From an uncultured Eubacterium sp. (GTDB taxonomy: Bacteria; Bacillota; Clostridia; Lachnospirales; Lachnospiraceae): a stretch of DNA of 40,322 bases. The notes under the pieces were generated by a model. It saw nothing but the letters and a program-made list of their open reading frames with translations, was not told where the DNA came from and searched no databases. This document shows positions 34,173 through 40,322 of the stretch, piece by piece. Location of the stretch: positions 1 through 40,322 of the forward strand of contig CAJUIL010000035.1 in the NCBI GenBank assembly GCA_910586225.1, in the 5' to 3' direction. Both the position numbers and the translations under genes were made by a program. Every line of letters begins with the position of its first letter. Position 1 is the first letter of the stretch.

Positions 34173-34718
34173 CTAAATCGCATCAGCCAGAGCCGCCGCC
34201 CTTTTACAGCCGTCCGTTTTGTCAATATCACCCACATTCAGCACGCCGGGGATCAGAACCTCGCCTACCATCTTCCATTTGTTCAGGGCACACATACGCT
34301 CCATCGGGATACGCACCCCATCCATGACCGACATATCTTCCTCCTCACAGCAGGTGATCAGCGCGCATTCCTTGCCTGCAATATCTTTTCCGCCTACGAC
34401 AAAGGAAAATATCCGGTCAATGACGCCCTTGATCTGCGCCGGGATGGAATACCAGTAGACCGGCATCGTAAACACAATGGCATCCGCCTCCAGGATTGCC
34501 GGTGCTATCGTATTGAAGTCATCATCAAAGGTACAGGCCTTCCCTGTGGAATAGCAGGTTTCGCAGGCATGGCATCCGCCTACTTTTTTCATGGCGGCAT
34601 CAAACCTGGTAACTGTATGCCCCTTCCCCTCCGCCGCTTTGATAAAAGCCTCCGTCATGGCAAAACTATTACCATTTTTACGCGGGCTTCCTGTAATAAC
34701 AACAATTTTCTTACTCAT
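34173..34718 (-). CDS. Flavodoxin-family NAD(P)H-dependent oxidoreductase
   Basis: This 181-residue protein is full length. The FMN phosphate loop is ITGSPRKNGNSFAM (8-21), a Cys pair lies in GCHACETCYSTGKAC (48-62), and the flavin-contact motif is PVYWYSIPAQIKGVIDRIFSF (100-120). The family reduces quinones, nitro- or azo-compounds, or moves electrons to partner enzymes. It is the only intact one of three flavodoxin-like genes in this decayed cluster. The start ATG follows GAGGAGG. Downstream lies the deleted flavodoxin; upstream lies the MATE remnant, whose open 3' frame overlaps this gene's start by four bases. Confidence 0.88.
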   Translation of the reverse strand: MSKKIVVITGSPRKNGNSFAMTEAFIKAAEGKGHTVTRFDAAMKKVGGCHACETCYSTGKACTFDDDFNTIAPAILEADAIVFTMPVYWYSIPAQIKGVIDRIFSFVVGGKDIAGKECALITCCEEEDMSVMDGVRIPMERMCALNKWKMVGEVLIPGVLNVGDIDKTDGCKRAAALADAI

Positions 34719-35640
34719 ACAACGATTCCTCCTCTATTCTTCCTTCTTGCTTTTTTATAATAAGCCGGCTTATACTTTGACCCGGCTTTCGTAACCCTTT
34801 CAGCCATTCTGTCACCTGCTCCCTGCAATATGATATATCGCCGCATCAGATCGATTATGCCCCAAAACAATATCAGGCTAAATAAAGCTCCCACTGCATC
34901 TGATATCGTCCCTGCATAAAAAATATATCGTATATCCAGAAACAACGGCGGAACGCAAAGGCATATCATATATACAATTTTACGAAACAGTGACAATGGA
35001 AGTGCATATTTGACCTTAGCTCCTTCAGAAAAAATCCCACAAACACCTCTGGCAATACCTGCATTGTAATTCCCAATACCCCGATATATACTCCACACAA
35101 TAAAAACACATAAAGAAAAACCTGCCTGGGCACAGGCGTACTGGAATAATCCTGCTGCGCAAAAAGCAGACTACGTAAACACAAGTACAGCATTGTGAAA
35201 TAACAGTTCCCCATTCTGCTCATGCAACTCCCATACCGCATCCAAAAATCAAGATAGGATCAAGAACCACATTTACCACAGCGCCAAGCACCACAGAAAC
35301 CCTTCCCTGCCTTGCAAACCCCTGCGCCAGAATAAACTGGTTCAACCCACATCCAAGAAGTGATGCAAAAGTCCCGCAGGCATATATTGTAAACAAGTTT
35401 CTGCATAAGGGTACATATCTCTGCTGCTGCCCAGCAAGTATAATATTTTTTCACGGTTCAGTAAAAGCAGCGGGGTTACTATCGCCGATATAACTAAAAT
35501 CATAAAAAAGGAGTTACCAATAATCGCCCGCGCCCTGTGTTCCTCTTTCTGACCAAGGCTTATGCTCATATAAGAAGCCCCTCCAAGCCCTACCATAAAC
35601 GCAAATGCTGTCAATGCCGGCGCACAAACGCCAATACCGG
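34715..35640 (-). pseudogene. MATE-family efflux transporter, multiply frameshifted
   Basis: Reading the minus strand, ALTAFAFMVGLGGASYMSIS, LGQKEEHRARAIIGNSF and YLLGSSRDMYPYAETCLQ match the first half of a MATE transporter. A second frame then gives NLFTIYACGTFASLLGCGLNQFILAQGFARQGR and VVLDPILIFGCG. A third gives YVFLLCGVYIGVLGITMQVLPEVFVGFF. The original frame then gives the C-terminal helices up to 34715. At least three frameshifts separate them and the N terminus is missing. MATE proteins export drugs using Na+ or H+ gradients; this one cannot work. Confidence 0.85.
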
Positions 35641-35720
35641 CAAGAGAAAGACTTCCTGTGTACGGCCAATTTCTTCCTCACCCGTCAGGCTTGCCTGTTC
35701 AAATCCTTTTACAAAGGTTT

Positions 35721-35945
35721 TCAGGCCAGGCGCATACTGACCAGAAAATCGCTGCCGCACTCCTGCCGGATGCCGGAAAATATGTACAGAAGACAGTGCC
35801 GGAAGATTGGGGTTATTGTTTCGTCTTTCAGACCGCCTCCCGGAAGATGGTGCTGCCCGCCGCCAATCGGCGCCATACAAAACCTATTCCTAATGGTCAG
35901 TCTGCCAATCTGGAGCGGCTTTCCTAAATACTCATAGTTCTGCAT
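35721..35945 (-). pseudogene. Old-yellow-enzyme (NADH:flavin oxidoreductase), internal deletion
   Basis: The frame starts at 35945 with a typical OYE N terminus (YLGKPLQIGRLTIRNRFCMAPIGG). After about 40 residues it jumps to IRQECGSDFLVSMR, which in intact enzymes lies some 200 residues later (VRxxxGxDFxxSVR, TIM-barrel strand). It then hits a stop, followed by MATE sequence. So most of the barrel and all of the C-terminal half are missing. It is divergent from the HxlR gene and was probably its target. Confidence 0.75.
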
Positions 35946-36024
35946 GTCTGTGCCTCCTTTACCTGCAGGATTGACTTTTCCTGCTGTTGATATTATAATT
36001 ATAGCGAGAATGAAACAGAAAACA

Positions 36025-36049
36025 AGTACGCACCTATAAGTGCGATACT
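36025..36049. promoter_or_regulatory. Candidate HxlR operator between hxlR-type gene and OYE remnant
   Basis: An imperfect 25-base palindrome has arms AGTACGCAC and GTGCGATACT around CTATAA. It lies 42 bases before the HxlR start. On the other strand a promoter (CTTGTT, 17 bases, TATAAT at about 35999-36004) reaches into it with its -35. This fits autoregulation and control of the divergent gene. Confidence 0.55.
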
Positions 36050-36090
36050 AACATAAAAGTTATATACTTACCTAAAGGAGAGTGAAAGAA

Positions 36091-36426
36091 ATGGGCGAAC
36101 GCTGTATATCACAAGAATGCCTGGAAACAACAGGTTTCAGCTACACATTATCCCTCATCAATGGGAAATACAAAATGACAATTCTTTATACGCTTATGGA
36201 ATTTGGCATCGTCCGCTTTAATGAAATGAAAAAGTATATTGGCGAGATCTCTTTCAAAACGCTAAGCTCTACATTAAAAGAATTAGAGGCAGACCAGTTG
36301 GTAAACAGAAAAGAATACCCGCAGATTCCGCCAAAGGTCGAATACAGCCTTACAGAACGTGGAAAGTCACTCATTCCCATATTAGATGGCATGTGCGAAT
36401 GGGGAGATAAAAACAGGCTTCCATAG
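36091..36426 (+). CDS. HxlR-family regulator with N-terminal cysteines
   Basis: The start ATG at 36091 (111 residues) follows AAAGGAG by ten bases; a GTG at 36082 is less likely. The winged helix is complete: YTLSLINGKYKMTILYTLM, RFNEMKKYIGEISFKTLSSTLKELE and the wing NRKEYPQIPPKVEYSLTERG. Cys5 and Cys10 sit before the helix, in the region where YodB and HypR carry the cysteine that senses quinones and other electrophiles. The divergent OYE and the flavodoxin genes beyond it are classical targets of such regulators. That link is inference. The gene looks intact although most of its neighbours are broken. Confidence 0.88.
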   Translation: MGERCISQECLETTGFSYTLSLINGKYKMTILYTLMEFGIVRFNEMKKYIGEISFKTLSSTLKELEADQLVNRKEYPQIPPKVEYSLTERGKSLIPILDGMCEWGDKNRLP

Positions 36427-36442
36427 ATTTCTATCGTTAAAA

Positions 36443-36472
36443 AATGCACCCAAACTCATGCTTGGGTGCATT
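36443..36472 (-). terminator. Terminator after HxlR and P-type ATPase remnant
   Basis: An 11-base stem AATGCACCCAA / TTGGGTGCATT is followed on the minus strand by TTTTTT. It sits between the converging HxlR gene and ATPase remnant and may act on both. Confidence 0.75.
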
Positions 36473-36533
36473 GTATCAGCTTCTATCCACTCACCATTTT
36501 CTGGAACACATATCTGTGCCAATCCTTTCTTTC

Positions 36534-37060
36534 TTACAAATTTTTTATATCATCGCTATTCAATAAAGCGCGATTAACACTATCCAGATGCGTCGCAATC
36601 ACAAGTATAACACCCACATCTGCGAAAATTGCCGGATACATATTCTCAATGCCCACAGCCCCTAACGCAAGACAGGCAAACTTTACAACAAGCGCCATCA
36701 CAATATTCTGATAGACAATCCGCAGACACTTCCTTGAAATCTTGATGGCTTTTGCAATTTTGACCGGGTTATCATCCATCAGTACAATATCTGCCGCTTC
36801 GATTGCCGCATCGGAACCCATTGCCCCCATAGCGATACCAATATCCGCTCTGGAAAGAACCGGGGCGTCATTGATACCGTCACCCACAAAGGCCAGCTTT
36901 GCCTTGCCCAGCTTCACCCGCAGAAGTTCTTCCACTTTTTCAACCTTATCTGCTACAGAAGTTCGCTGTAAACCTCGTCAATCCCAAGAGAGGAAGCAAC
37001 CTGATGTCGGAGATCACGATATGTCCTGCATATTTCCCATTATATCCGAAAGACATCTGC
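36534..37060 (-). pseudogene. Heavy-metal P1B-type ATPase, C-terminal remnant
   Basis: The largest open part (36935-36534) holds the hinge motif FVGDGINDAPVLSRADIG and the last membrane helices of a Cd/Zn/Co-exporting P-type ATPase. Upstream, in another frame, is LGIDEVYSELL, then ADKVEKVEELL after a one-base slip. Before that NGKYAGHIVISD is joined directly to QVASSLGIDEV, so the stretch with the TGD phosphatase loop is missing. Everything before (metal-binding, DKTGT phosphorylation site and most helices) is absent. It has an internal deletion and two or more frameshifts. Confidence 0.85.
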
Positions 37061-37061
37061 C

Positions 37062-37231
37062 ATAGGCTTTCCATCTATATTGATTTACAGGAAGTGTCCG
37101 GTAATCCGCCTGAATTATTAAACGGCAGCAATCTCTTCGAAACGATATTGCCAAAAAAATTTACCACGAATGACGCTCCTGTTTTTCTTGCCGGAAATGA
37201 ACAGACAGAAAGCATATTTTCAGCTTTTTAA
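37062..37231 (+). pseudogene. AraC-family regulator remnant, sensor part
   Basis: One plus-strand frame reads LSIYIDLQEVSGNPPELLNG, LFETILPKKF and FLAGNEQTESIFSAF, then stops. The next piece, NQPEKLKLLYQKIKTIELLLYL, continues in another frame (see the following gene). Together they match the N-terminal domain and linker of a class of AraC regulators seen in Lachnospiraceae. The DNA-binding part is missing. Recognition is from pattern memory, not alignment. Confidence 0.55.
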
Positions 37232-37817
37232 CCAGCCGGAAAAATTAAAACTGCTTTATCAGAAAATAAAAACGATAGAGCTGCTTCTTTATCTTGGCAA
37301 AACAGAACTGATCTCCAGCCGGCGGTTATCTGGATATAAAACTGAGCAGATCTGCGTCGTCCGGAAAATCCACGAACAGCTAAACCAATATTACGATGCA
37401 TGGCTACAGTATAACAATGTGTACGAAGAATGGGCAAAAGCGCACGGGCTGTCCGTCAACTGCCTGTTAGTATTGTGTGCAATTTGTGATAGCGGTGACG
37501 GCTGCACACAGAAAAAAATCAGCCAGCAGTGGCTCATACCCAAACAGACAATCAACATGGTCTCCAAAGATTTGCAGCGCAAAGGGTTCGTAAAATTTTC
37601 CCCGCTGCCGGAGGATAAAAGAAATAAAGTCATCCGTTTTACAAAGGAAGGAAAAGAATACGCAGATACTATTGTGAACGCACTGCGGAAGGCAGAACTG
37701 TCTGTCATAGAAGAAATCGGTGTGGAACATATGCGGCAGCTAAACGAAAATATGGCTTTATTTGCGAAGCTTTTCGTCAAAGCAGGAGGCATAAATGGCA
37801 ATGAAGCAAAACCGTGA
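37170..37817 (+). CDS. MarR-type regulator fused to an AraC remnant
   Basis: The 215-residue frame is chimeric. Residues about 12-70 (QPEKLKLLYQKIKTIELLLYL...VVRKIHEQL) resemble the linker of an AraC regulator. From about residue 71 (NQYYDAWLQYNNVYEEWAKAHG) it is a complete MarR domain. It has the helix-turn-helix GCTQKKISQQWLIPKQTINMV and the wing FVKFSPLPEDKRNKVIRFT. A normal MarR protein starts just before the junction, so a deletion seems to have removed the MarR start and fused it in frame to the AraC piece. There is no ribosome site at 37170, so expression is doubtful. The gene overlaps the following MATE gene by 23 bases, typical of a MarR-efflux pump pair. Confidence 0.7.
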   Translation: MTLLFFLPEMNRQKAYFQLFNQPEKLKLLYQKIKTIELLLYLGKTELISSRRLSGYKTEQICVVRKIHEQLNQYYDAWLQYNNVYEEWAKAHGLSVNCLLVLCAICDSGDGCTQKKISQQWLIPKQTINMVSKDLQRKGFVKFSPLPEDKRNKVIRFTKEGKEYADTIVNALRKAELSVIEEIGVEHMRQLNENMALFAKLFVKAGGINGNEAKP

Positions 37818-38130
37818 TATCAAGATTTTCTTTCAATACGTCATCCCGTCCGTATTGTCTTTTGCTCTGTCGGGAGTCTACGCGATTGTAGACGGTTTCT
37901 TTATTGGGAACAGCATATGCGATCTGGGGCTTTCAGCCGCTAATATCGCTTATCCAGTCGTTGGCGTAATCCAGGCGCTCGGCATGGGAACCGGAATGGG
38001 CGGTGCGATTTACTATTCCGGTATTGTCCGGCGGACAGATCATGATCTGGTGGAGCACGGTTTTTGCACGGATTCTATCGGCAATGTCAGCAGTTCTCCT
38101 GAAGCAGTATGTGGATAAAAAAGGAATGCC
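37795..38130 (+). pseudogene. MATE efflux transporter, ends kept, middle deleted
   Basis: The start ATG follows AGGAGG. About 75 residues of a normal MATE N terminus follow (FFQYVIPSVLSFALSGVYAI, VDGFFIGNSI, GLSAANIAYPVVG, GMGTGMGGAIYYS). The frame then shifts. In the next frame WWSTVFARILSAMSAVLLK, then YVDKKGMP and a stop at about 38130, looks like the last helix of the same kind of protein. Around 350 central residues are missing. It was probably controlled by the upstream MarR gene. Confidence 0.75.
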
Positions 38131-38293
38131 ATGAAATCAGCTGCGGTTTCTGCTCATCTGGATAAACAGGAGCACTATCTTACCATTAAAATCCTTTGCT
38201 TTCACGAATAGCAGAACCGCCAAAGCCATCGTATACCACCACCATCTAGTAGCCATCATCTGTTTTTCTCAACATCCTGCCAGTTGGAGTTGC
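38131..38293. other. Gene-free decayed stretch
   Basis: Between the MATE remnant and the hydrolase I see only a 26-codon frame (MKSAAVSAHLDKQEHYLTIK and so on) on the plus strand and short open pieces on the minus strand. None is recognisable. Confidence 0.3.
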
Positions 38294-39223
38294 TCAGGAT
38301 TTCTGCATTTTCGCCTGTAAGTGCTTTGCCAGCTTCTTCATCTCCCTGTAGCTGGTAAAGCATCCACGCGTCATATAGCCGTCAGTCTTCACCTGCATTT
38401 CCTCATGCTCTGCCCCTGCAACCCTTGCACGTAGTTTAAACACATTGTCCGGCATGGCATCATAATTCTCAACCAGCGATGAAAGCGGGGCAACACCAAG
38501 CCACTCTGTGGCTGCGTCAGTTGCACCGGTATCGTCAGATGTTCCGGCAGCGGCAGTCATAAACCACGGAATAGATACTTTCGAGGCATCATACCCGCCC
38601 CACATCCGCGCGAGGTAAGAATGCGCTGCACTGCCTGTAAAAATTGTTTTATACCGACCACTGTTCTCACATTCCGTTACCGCTCTGACCGCACCCACAC
38701 CGCCTTGTGAATATCCGGCAATTCCAATATTTTGAACATCAATTTTTTCATAAAACAGGCTGTCGGAATTTTGATTCTGCTCCAACATATAGTCCAAAGT
38801 CAGTGAAGTTGATATTCCTGTTCCCGTTTGTCTGTCATCATTACCGGCTACGACAAATCCCCACGAAGCAAGCCTTTCAAAGTATGGTTCGTAATTTAAC
38901 GCTGCCGTATTGCTGCCATTCACGACAACAATCAGCGGATACCTGTTCTGCCTGTCGTCCATTTCAGAGGGATACCAGATACGGATATTCCCTATTGTCT
39001 TATCCTCGAATTTTACTGCCATGCCGGATACTTCATAAGCTCCAAGTCCCGCATACTTTTTCTCTAATTTCGAATCCGGCTGGAACTGCGTGTAATAATC
39101 TTTCTCAAGCCAGAGCTTTTGAGAATCAATGTAGTTTTTTATCAGCAAGAAGCCAACTACAAACGCAATCAAAACGATCATTCCCAAAATCACAAGTCCC
39201 GCTATTTTCAAGATTTTTGTCAT
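38294..39223 (-). CDS. Membrane-anchored alpha/beta hydrolase
   Basis: This 309-residue protein starts at the ATG at 39223 (GGAGGG ten bases upstream); a TTG one codon earlier is an alternative. Residues 8-28 form a membrane anchor. The alpha/beta-hydrolase core has YPLIVVVNGSN (near the oxyanion region), the nucleophile elbow GIAGYSQGG with Ser172, and His273 in AGAEHEEM as the likely catalytic His; Asp is probably in the 220-235 region. It is similar in layout to dienelactone- or polyester-type hydrolases, but the substrate is unknown. It is divergent from a TetR regulator and most likely controlled by it. Confidence 0.85.
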   Translation of the reverse strand: MTKILKIAGLVILGMIVLIAFVVGFLLIKNYIDSQKLWLEKDYYTQFQPDSKLEKKYAGLGAYEVSGMAVKFEDKTIGNIRIWYPSEMDDRQNRYPLIVVVNGSNTAALNYEPYFERLASWGFVVAGNDDRQTGTGISTSLTLDYMLEQNQNSDSLFYEKIDVQNIGIAGYSQGGVGAVRAVTECENSGRYKTIFTGSAAHSYLARMWGGYDASKVSIPWFMTAAAGTSDDTGATDAATEWLGVAPLSSLVENYDAMPDNVFKLRARVAGAEHEEMQVKTDGYMTRGCFTSYREMKKLAKHLQAKMQKS

Positions 39224-39241
39224 CAATCAATTTCCCTCCGC

Positions 39242-39270
39242 TTGACAAAATGATTCGCTTTCTCTATAAT
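39242..39270 (+). promoter_or_regulatory. Consensus promoter of the TetR gene
   Basis: TTGACA (39242-39247), 17 bases, TATAAT (39265-39270): a perfect match in both boxes and spacing. It faces the hydrolase promoter. Confidence 0.85.
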
Positions 39271-39276
39271 TCTTTT

Positions 39277-39309
39277 GGAACAAGCGTCATAATTCAATAC
39301 ACTTGTTTC
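39277..39309. promoter_or_regulatory. Candidate TetR operator
   Basis: Two 11-base inverted arms, GGAACAAGCGT (39277-39287) and ACACTTGTTTC (39299-39309), match at 9 of 11 positions and are 11 bases apart. They lie between the two facing promoters, where a bound repressor could block both. Confidence 0.55.
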
Positions 39310-39320
39310 ACACAGGCACT

Positions 39321-39349
39321 ATTATAATGATAGTCAAACTAAGTGTCAA
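39321..39349 (-). promoter_or_regulatory. Consensus promoter of the hydrolase gene
   Basis: On the minus strand TTGACA (39349-39344), 17 bases, TATAAT (39326-39321), again perfect. Its expected start near 39314 lies inside the region transcribed from the opposing TetR promoter. Confidence 0.85.
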
Positions 39350-39415
39350 TGCGAATCAGGCAAAAAGCTGCTGCTATCATGCTATGCGGTACAGAAAGGG
39401 GGATTTTGTTCCATT

Positions 39416-39928
39416 ATGAAGAAAAATCAAACGGCATTTATGAAACTATGCCTTGCGGACGCGCGAATCAAACTGATGAAAACCCAGGATTTTTATAACA
39501 TCAATGTAAACTCGATTTGCAGGGAAGCCGACATCGGCAGGACTACTTTTTACAGGTATTTTGAAAACAAAAACAGCAAAGAGGAAATGCTTCTTTTTAA
39601 AATAAAATACGAGTGGGAGCAGTATTCTGACAGGCACGAAAATGACGTGCAGGGAAAGAAGCCTGATCTGACAGAATTTATATATGACAGCCGGAATCTG
39701 TTTTCGATGTTTTATCAAAATAACCTTATTTCTGTCATTATGCGTGCGCTTGAGGATTTGATACCGTCGGGGGAAACATACGATAAACAGGCTTCGTATC
39801 TTATGTCCTTTTTTATCTATGGATATTTCGGAATCATTTATCAATGGATAAAATATAACTTTGATGAAACGCCTGAACAGATACAAAAGCATATTAACGA
39901 TACTATCGCCTTAGCTCAAAACTCATAA
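39416..39928 (+). CDS. TetR/AcrR-family regulator
   Basis: This 170-residue protein has the N-terminal TetR helix-turn-helix INVNSICREADIGRTTFYRYFENKNSKEEML (about 29-59), with the signature TTFYRYF. The C-terminal helices would form the ligand-binding and dimer part (SFFIYGYFGIIYQWIKYNFDETPEQI). It is divergent from the alpha/beta hydrolase, so it probably represses that gene and itself. The start ATG has only a weak, distant GGGGG ribosome site. The gene is intact. Confidence 0.88.
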   Translation: MKKNQTAFMKLCLADARIKLMKTQDFYNINVNSICREADIGRTTFYRYFENKNSKEEMLLFKIKYEWEQYSDRHENDVQGKKPDLTEFIYDSRNLFSMFYQNNLISVIMRALEDLIPSGETYDKQASYLMSFFIYGYFGIIYQWIKYNFDETPEQIQKHINDTIALAQNS

Positions 39929-40011
39929 AGGCAGACAAGGCATATTCATCTCCACGGTCAAAATATGCTCCCATAGTCATTCTTTCTCCGAAAAAAACAG
40001 CGTATCCTGTT

Positions 40012-40322
40012 CGTCACTTATCTATATAATATCATGGATGGTATTTTCGTAGGTCAGAGAGTTGGTTCTGCTGCCCCATTTCATCCGTAAACATGGAAAT
40101 CTCAGGATTCGGCGTTTTACGATACAGCCTGTGCTGATCAGAAAAATCTGCAAGCGCGGCGCTCCCGAAGCAGTCACACAGCTTACTACCCCGGTCACAG
40201 CTCTGTGTTATAACCTTGTTCTTGCCGGTCTTGTAGGCGATATCGGGGTATCCACCTACAGCGTCCTAAGTTTTATCTATTCTCTGGCAAATGCAGTTCT
40301 TTCCGGTGTGGCACAGGGATTA
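40012..40322 (+). pseudogene. MATE efflux transporter, deleted, running off the window
   Basis: A plus-strand frame reads LYNIMDGIFVGQRVG, a MATE helix-1/loop motif, then loses the frame. From about 40076 another frame reads FIRKHGNLRIRRF, RKICKRGAPEAVTQLTTPVTALCYNLVLAG and VSTYSVLSFIYSLANAVLSGVAQGL, the start of the second MATE half. About 180 residues are missing between, and the true N terminus is unclear. It continues past the window end. Confidence 0.75.

Noticed and set aside
1..40322. CRISPR array, reverse transcriptase/diversity-generating element or insertion sequence
   Set aside because: I saw no regularly spaced repeats, no reverse-transcriptase motif and no transposase frame in the window.

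Overview
The window looks like a chromosomal segment of a gut-type anaerobic Firmicute, most likely a Lachnospiraceae member (Clostridium cluster XIVa). The basis is strong AGGAGG-type ribosome binding sites, consensus TTGACA-N17-TATAAT promoters, a tRNA-Thr without an encoded CCA end, a CIRCE-like site at clpB, PepSY and BspA-LRR surface proteins, LacZ and GH36 alpha-galactosidase, and HxlR/MATE/flavodoxin accessory genes. This is inference from gene content; no species can be named.

Layout. Positions 1-3.8 kb hold a two-gene operon on the minus strand: an HD-domain metal-dependent phosphohydrolase followed by an 803-residue protein with two RecA/KaiC-like ATPase domains. It is divergent from a tRNA-Thr(GGT) gene. 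Next, all on the minus strand, come a lytic transglycosylase without a signal peptide, a secreted C39-like/LRR protein, beta-galactosidase LacZ with a striking operator, a small DUF6440-type protein, thioredoxin reductase with LarE, and a two-component system with an ABC transporter (HK, RR, ATPase, FtsX-like permease), then a methyl-accepting chemotaxis protein. At 19-22.5 kb a plus-strand island carries an AraC regulator and alpha-galactosidase, followed by an in-frame fragment of a membrane protein. Minus-strand genes resume with phosphoglucomutase, two triple-PepSY proteins with their two-component system, a polysaccharide deacetylase and ClpB.

From about 32.1 kb to the end the window is a gene graveyard. 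Fragments of a flavodoxin-like oxidoreductase, an aldo/keto reductase, a second flavodoxin, MATE transporters, an old-yellow-enzyme, a heavy-metal P-type ATPase and an AraC regulator are present. Several keep both ends but have lost the middle, often with a frameshift at the junction. Intact genes among them are one flavodoxin-type oxidoreductase, an HxlR regulator with N-terminal cysteines, a MarR-type regulator (now fused to an AraC remnant), an alpha/beta hydrolase and its divergent TetR regulator.

Functional themes: galactoside use (LacZ, GH36, Pgm, AraC); envelope sensing and remodelling (two TCS, ABC, PepSY, deacetylase, transglycosylase); redox and electrophile stress (TrxB, flavodoxins, OYE, AKR, HxlR); heat shock (ClpB). 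The most promising candidates for something undescribed are the HD plus double-KaiC operon, the structured intergenic repeat found at both 1-54 and 24474-24609, and the face-to-face promoters between the hydrolase and TetR genes.
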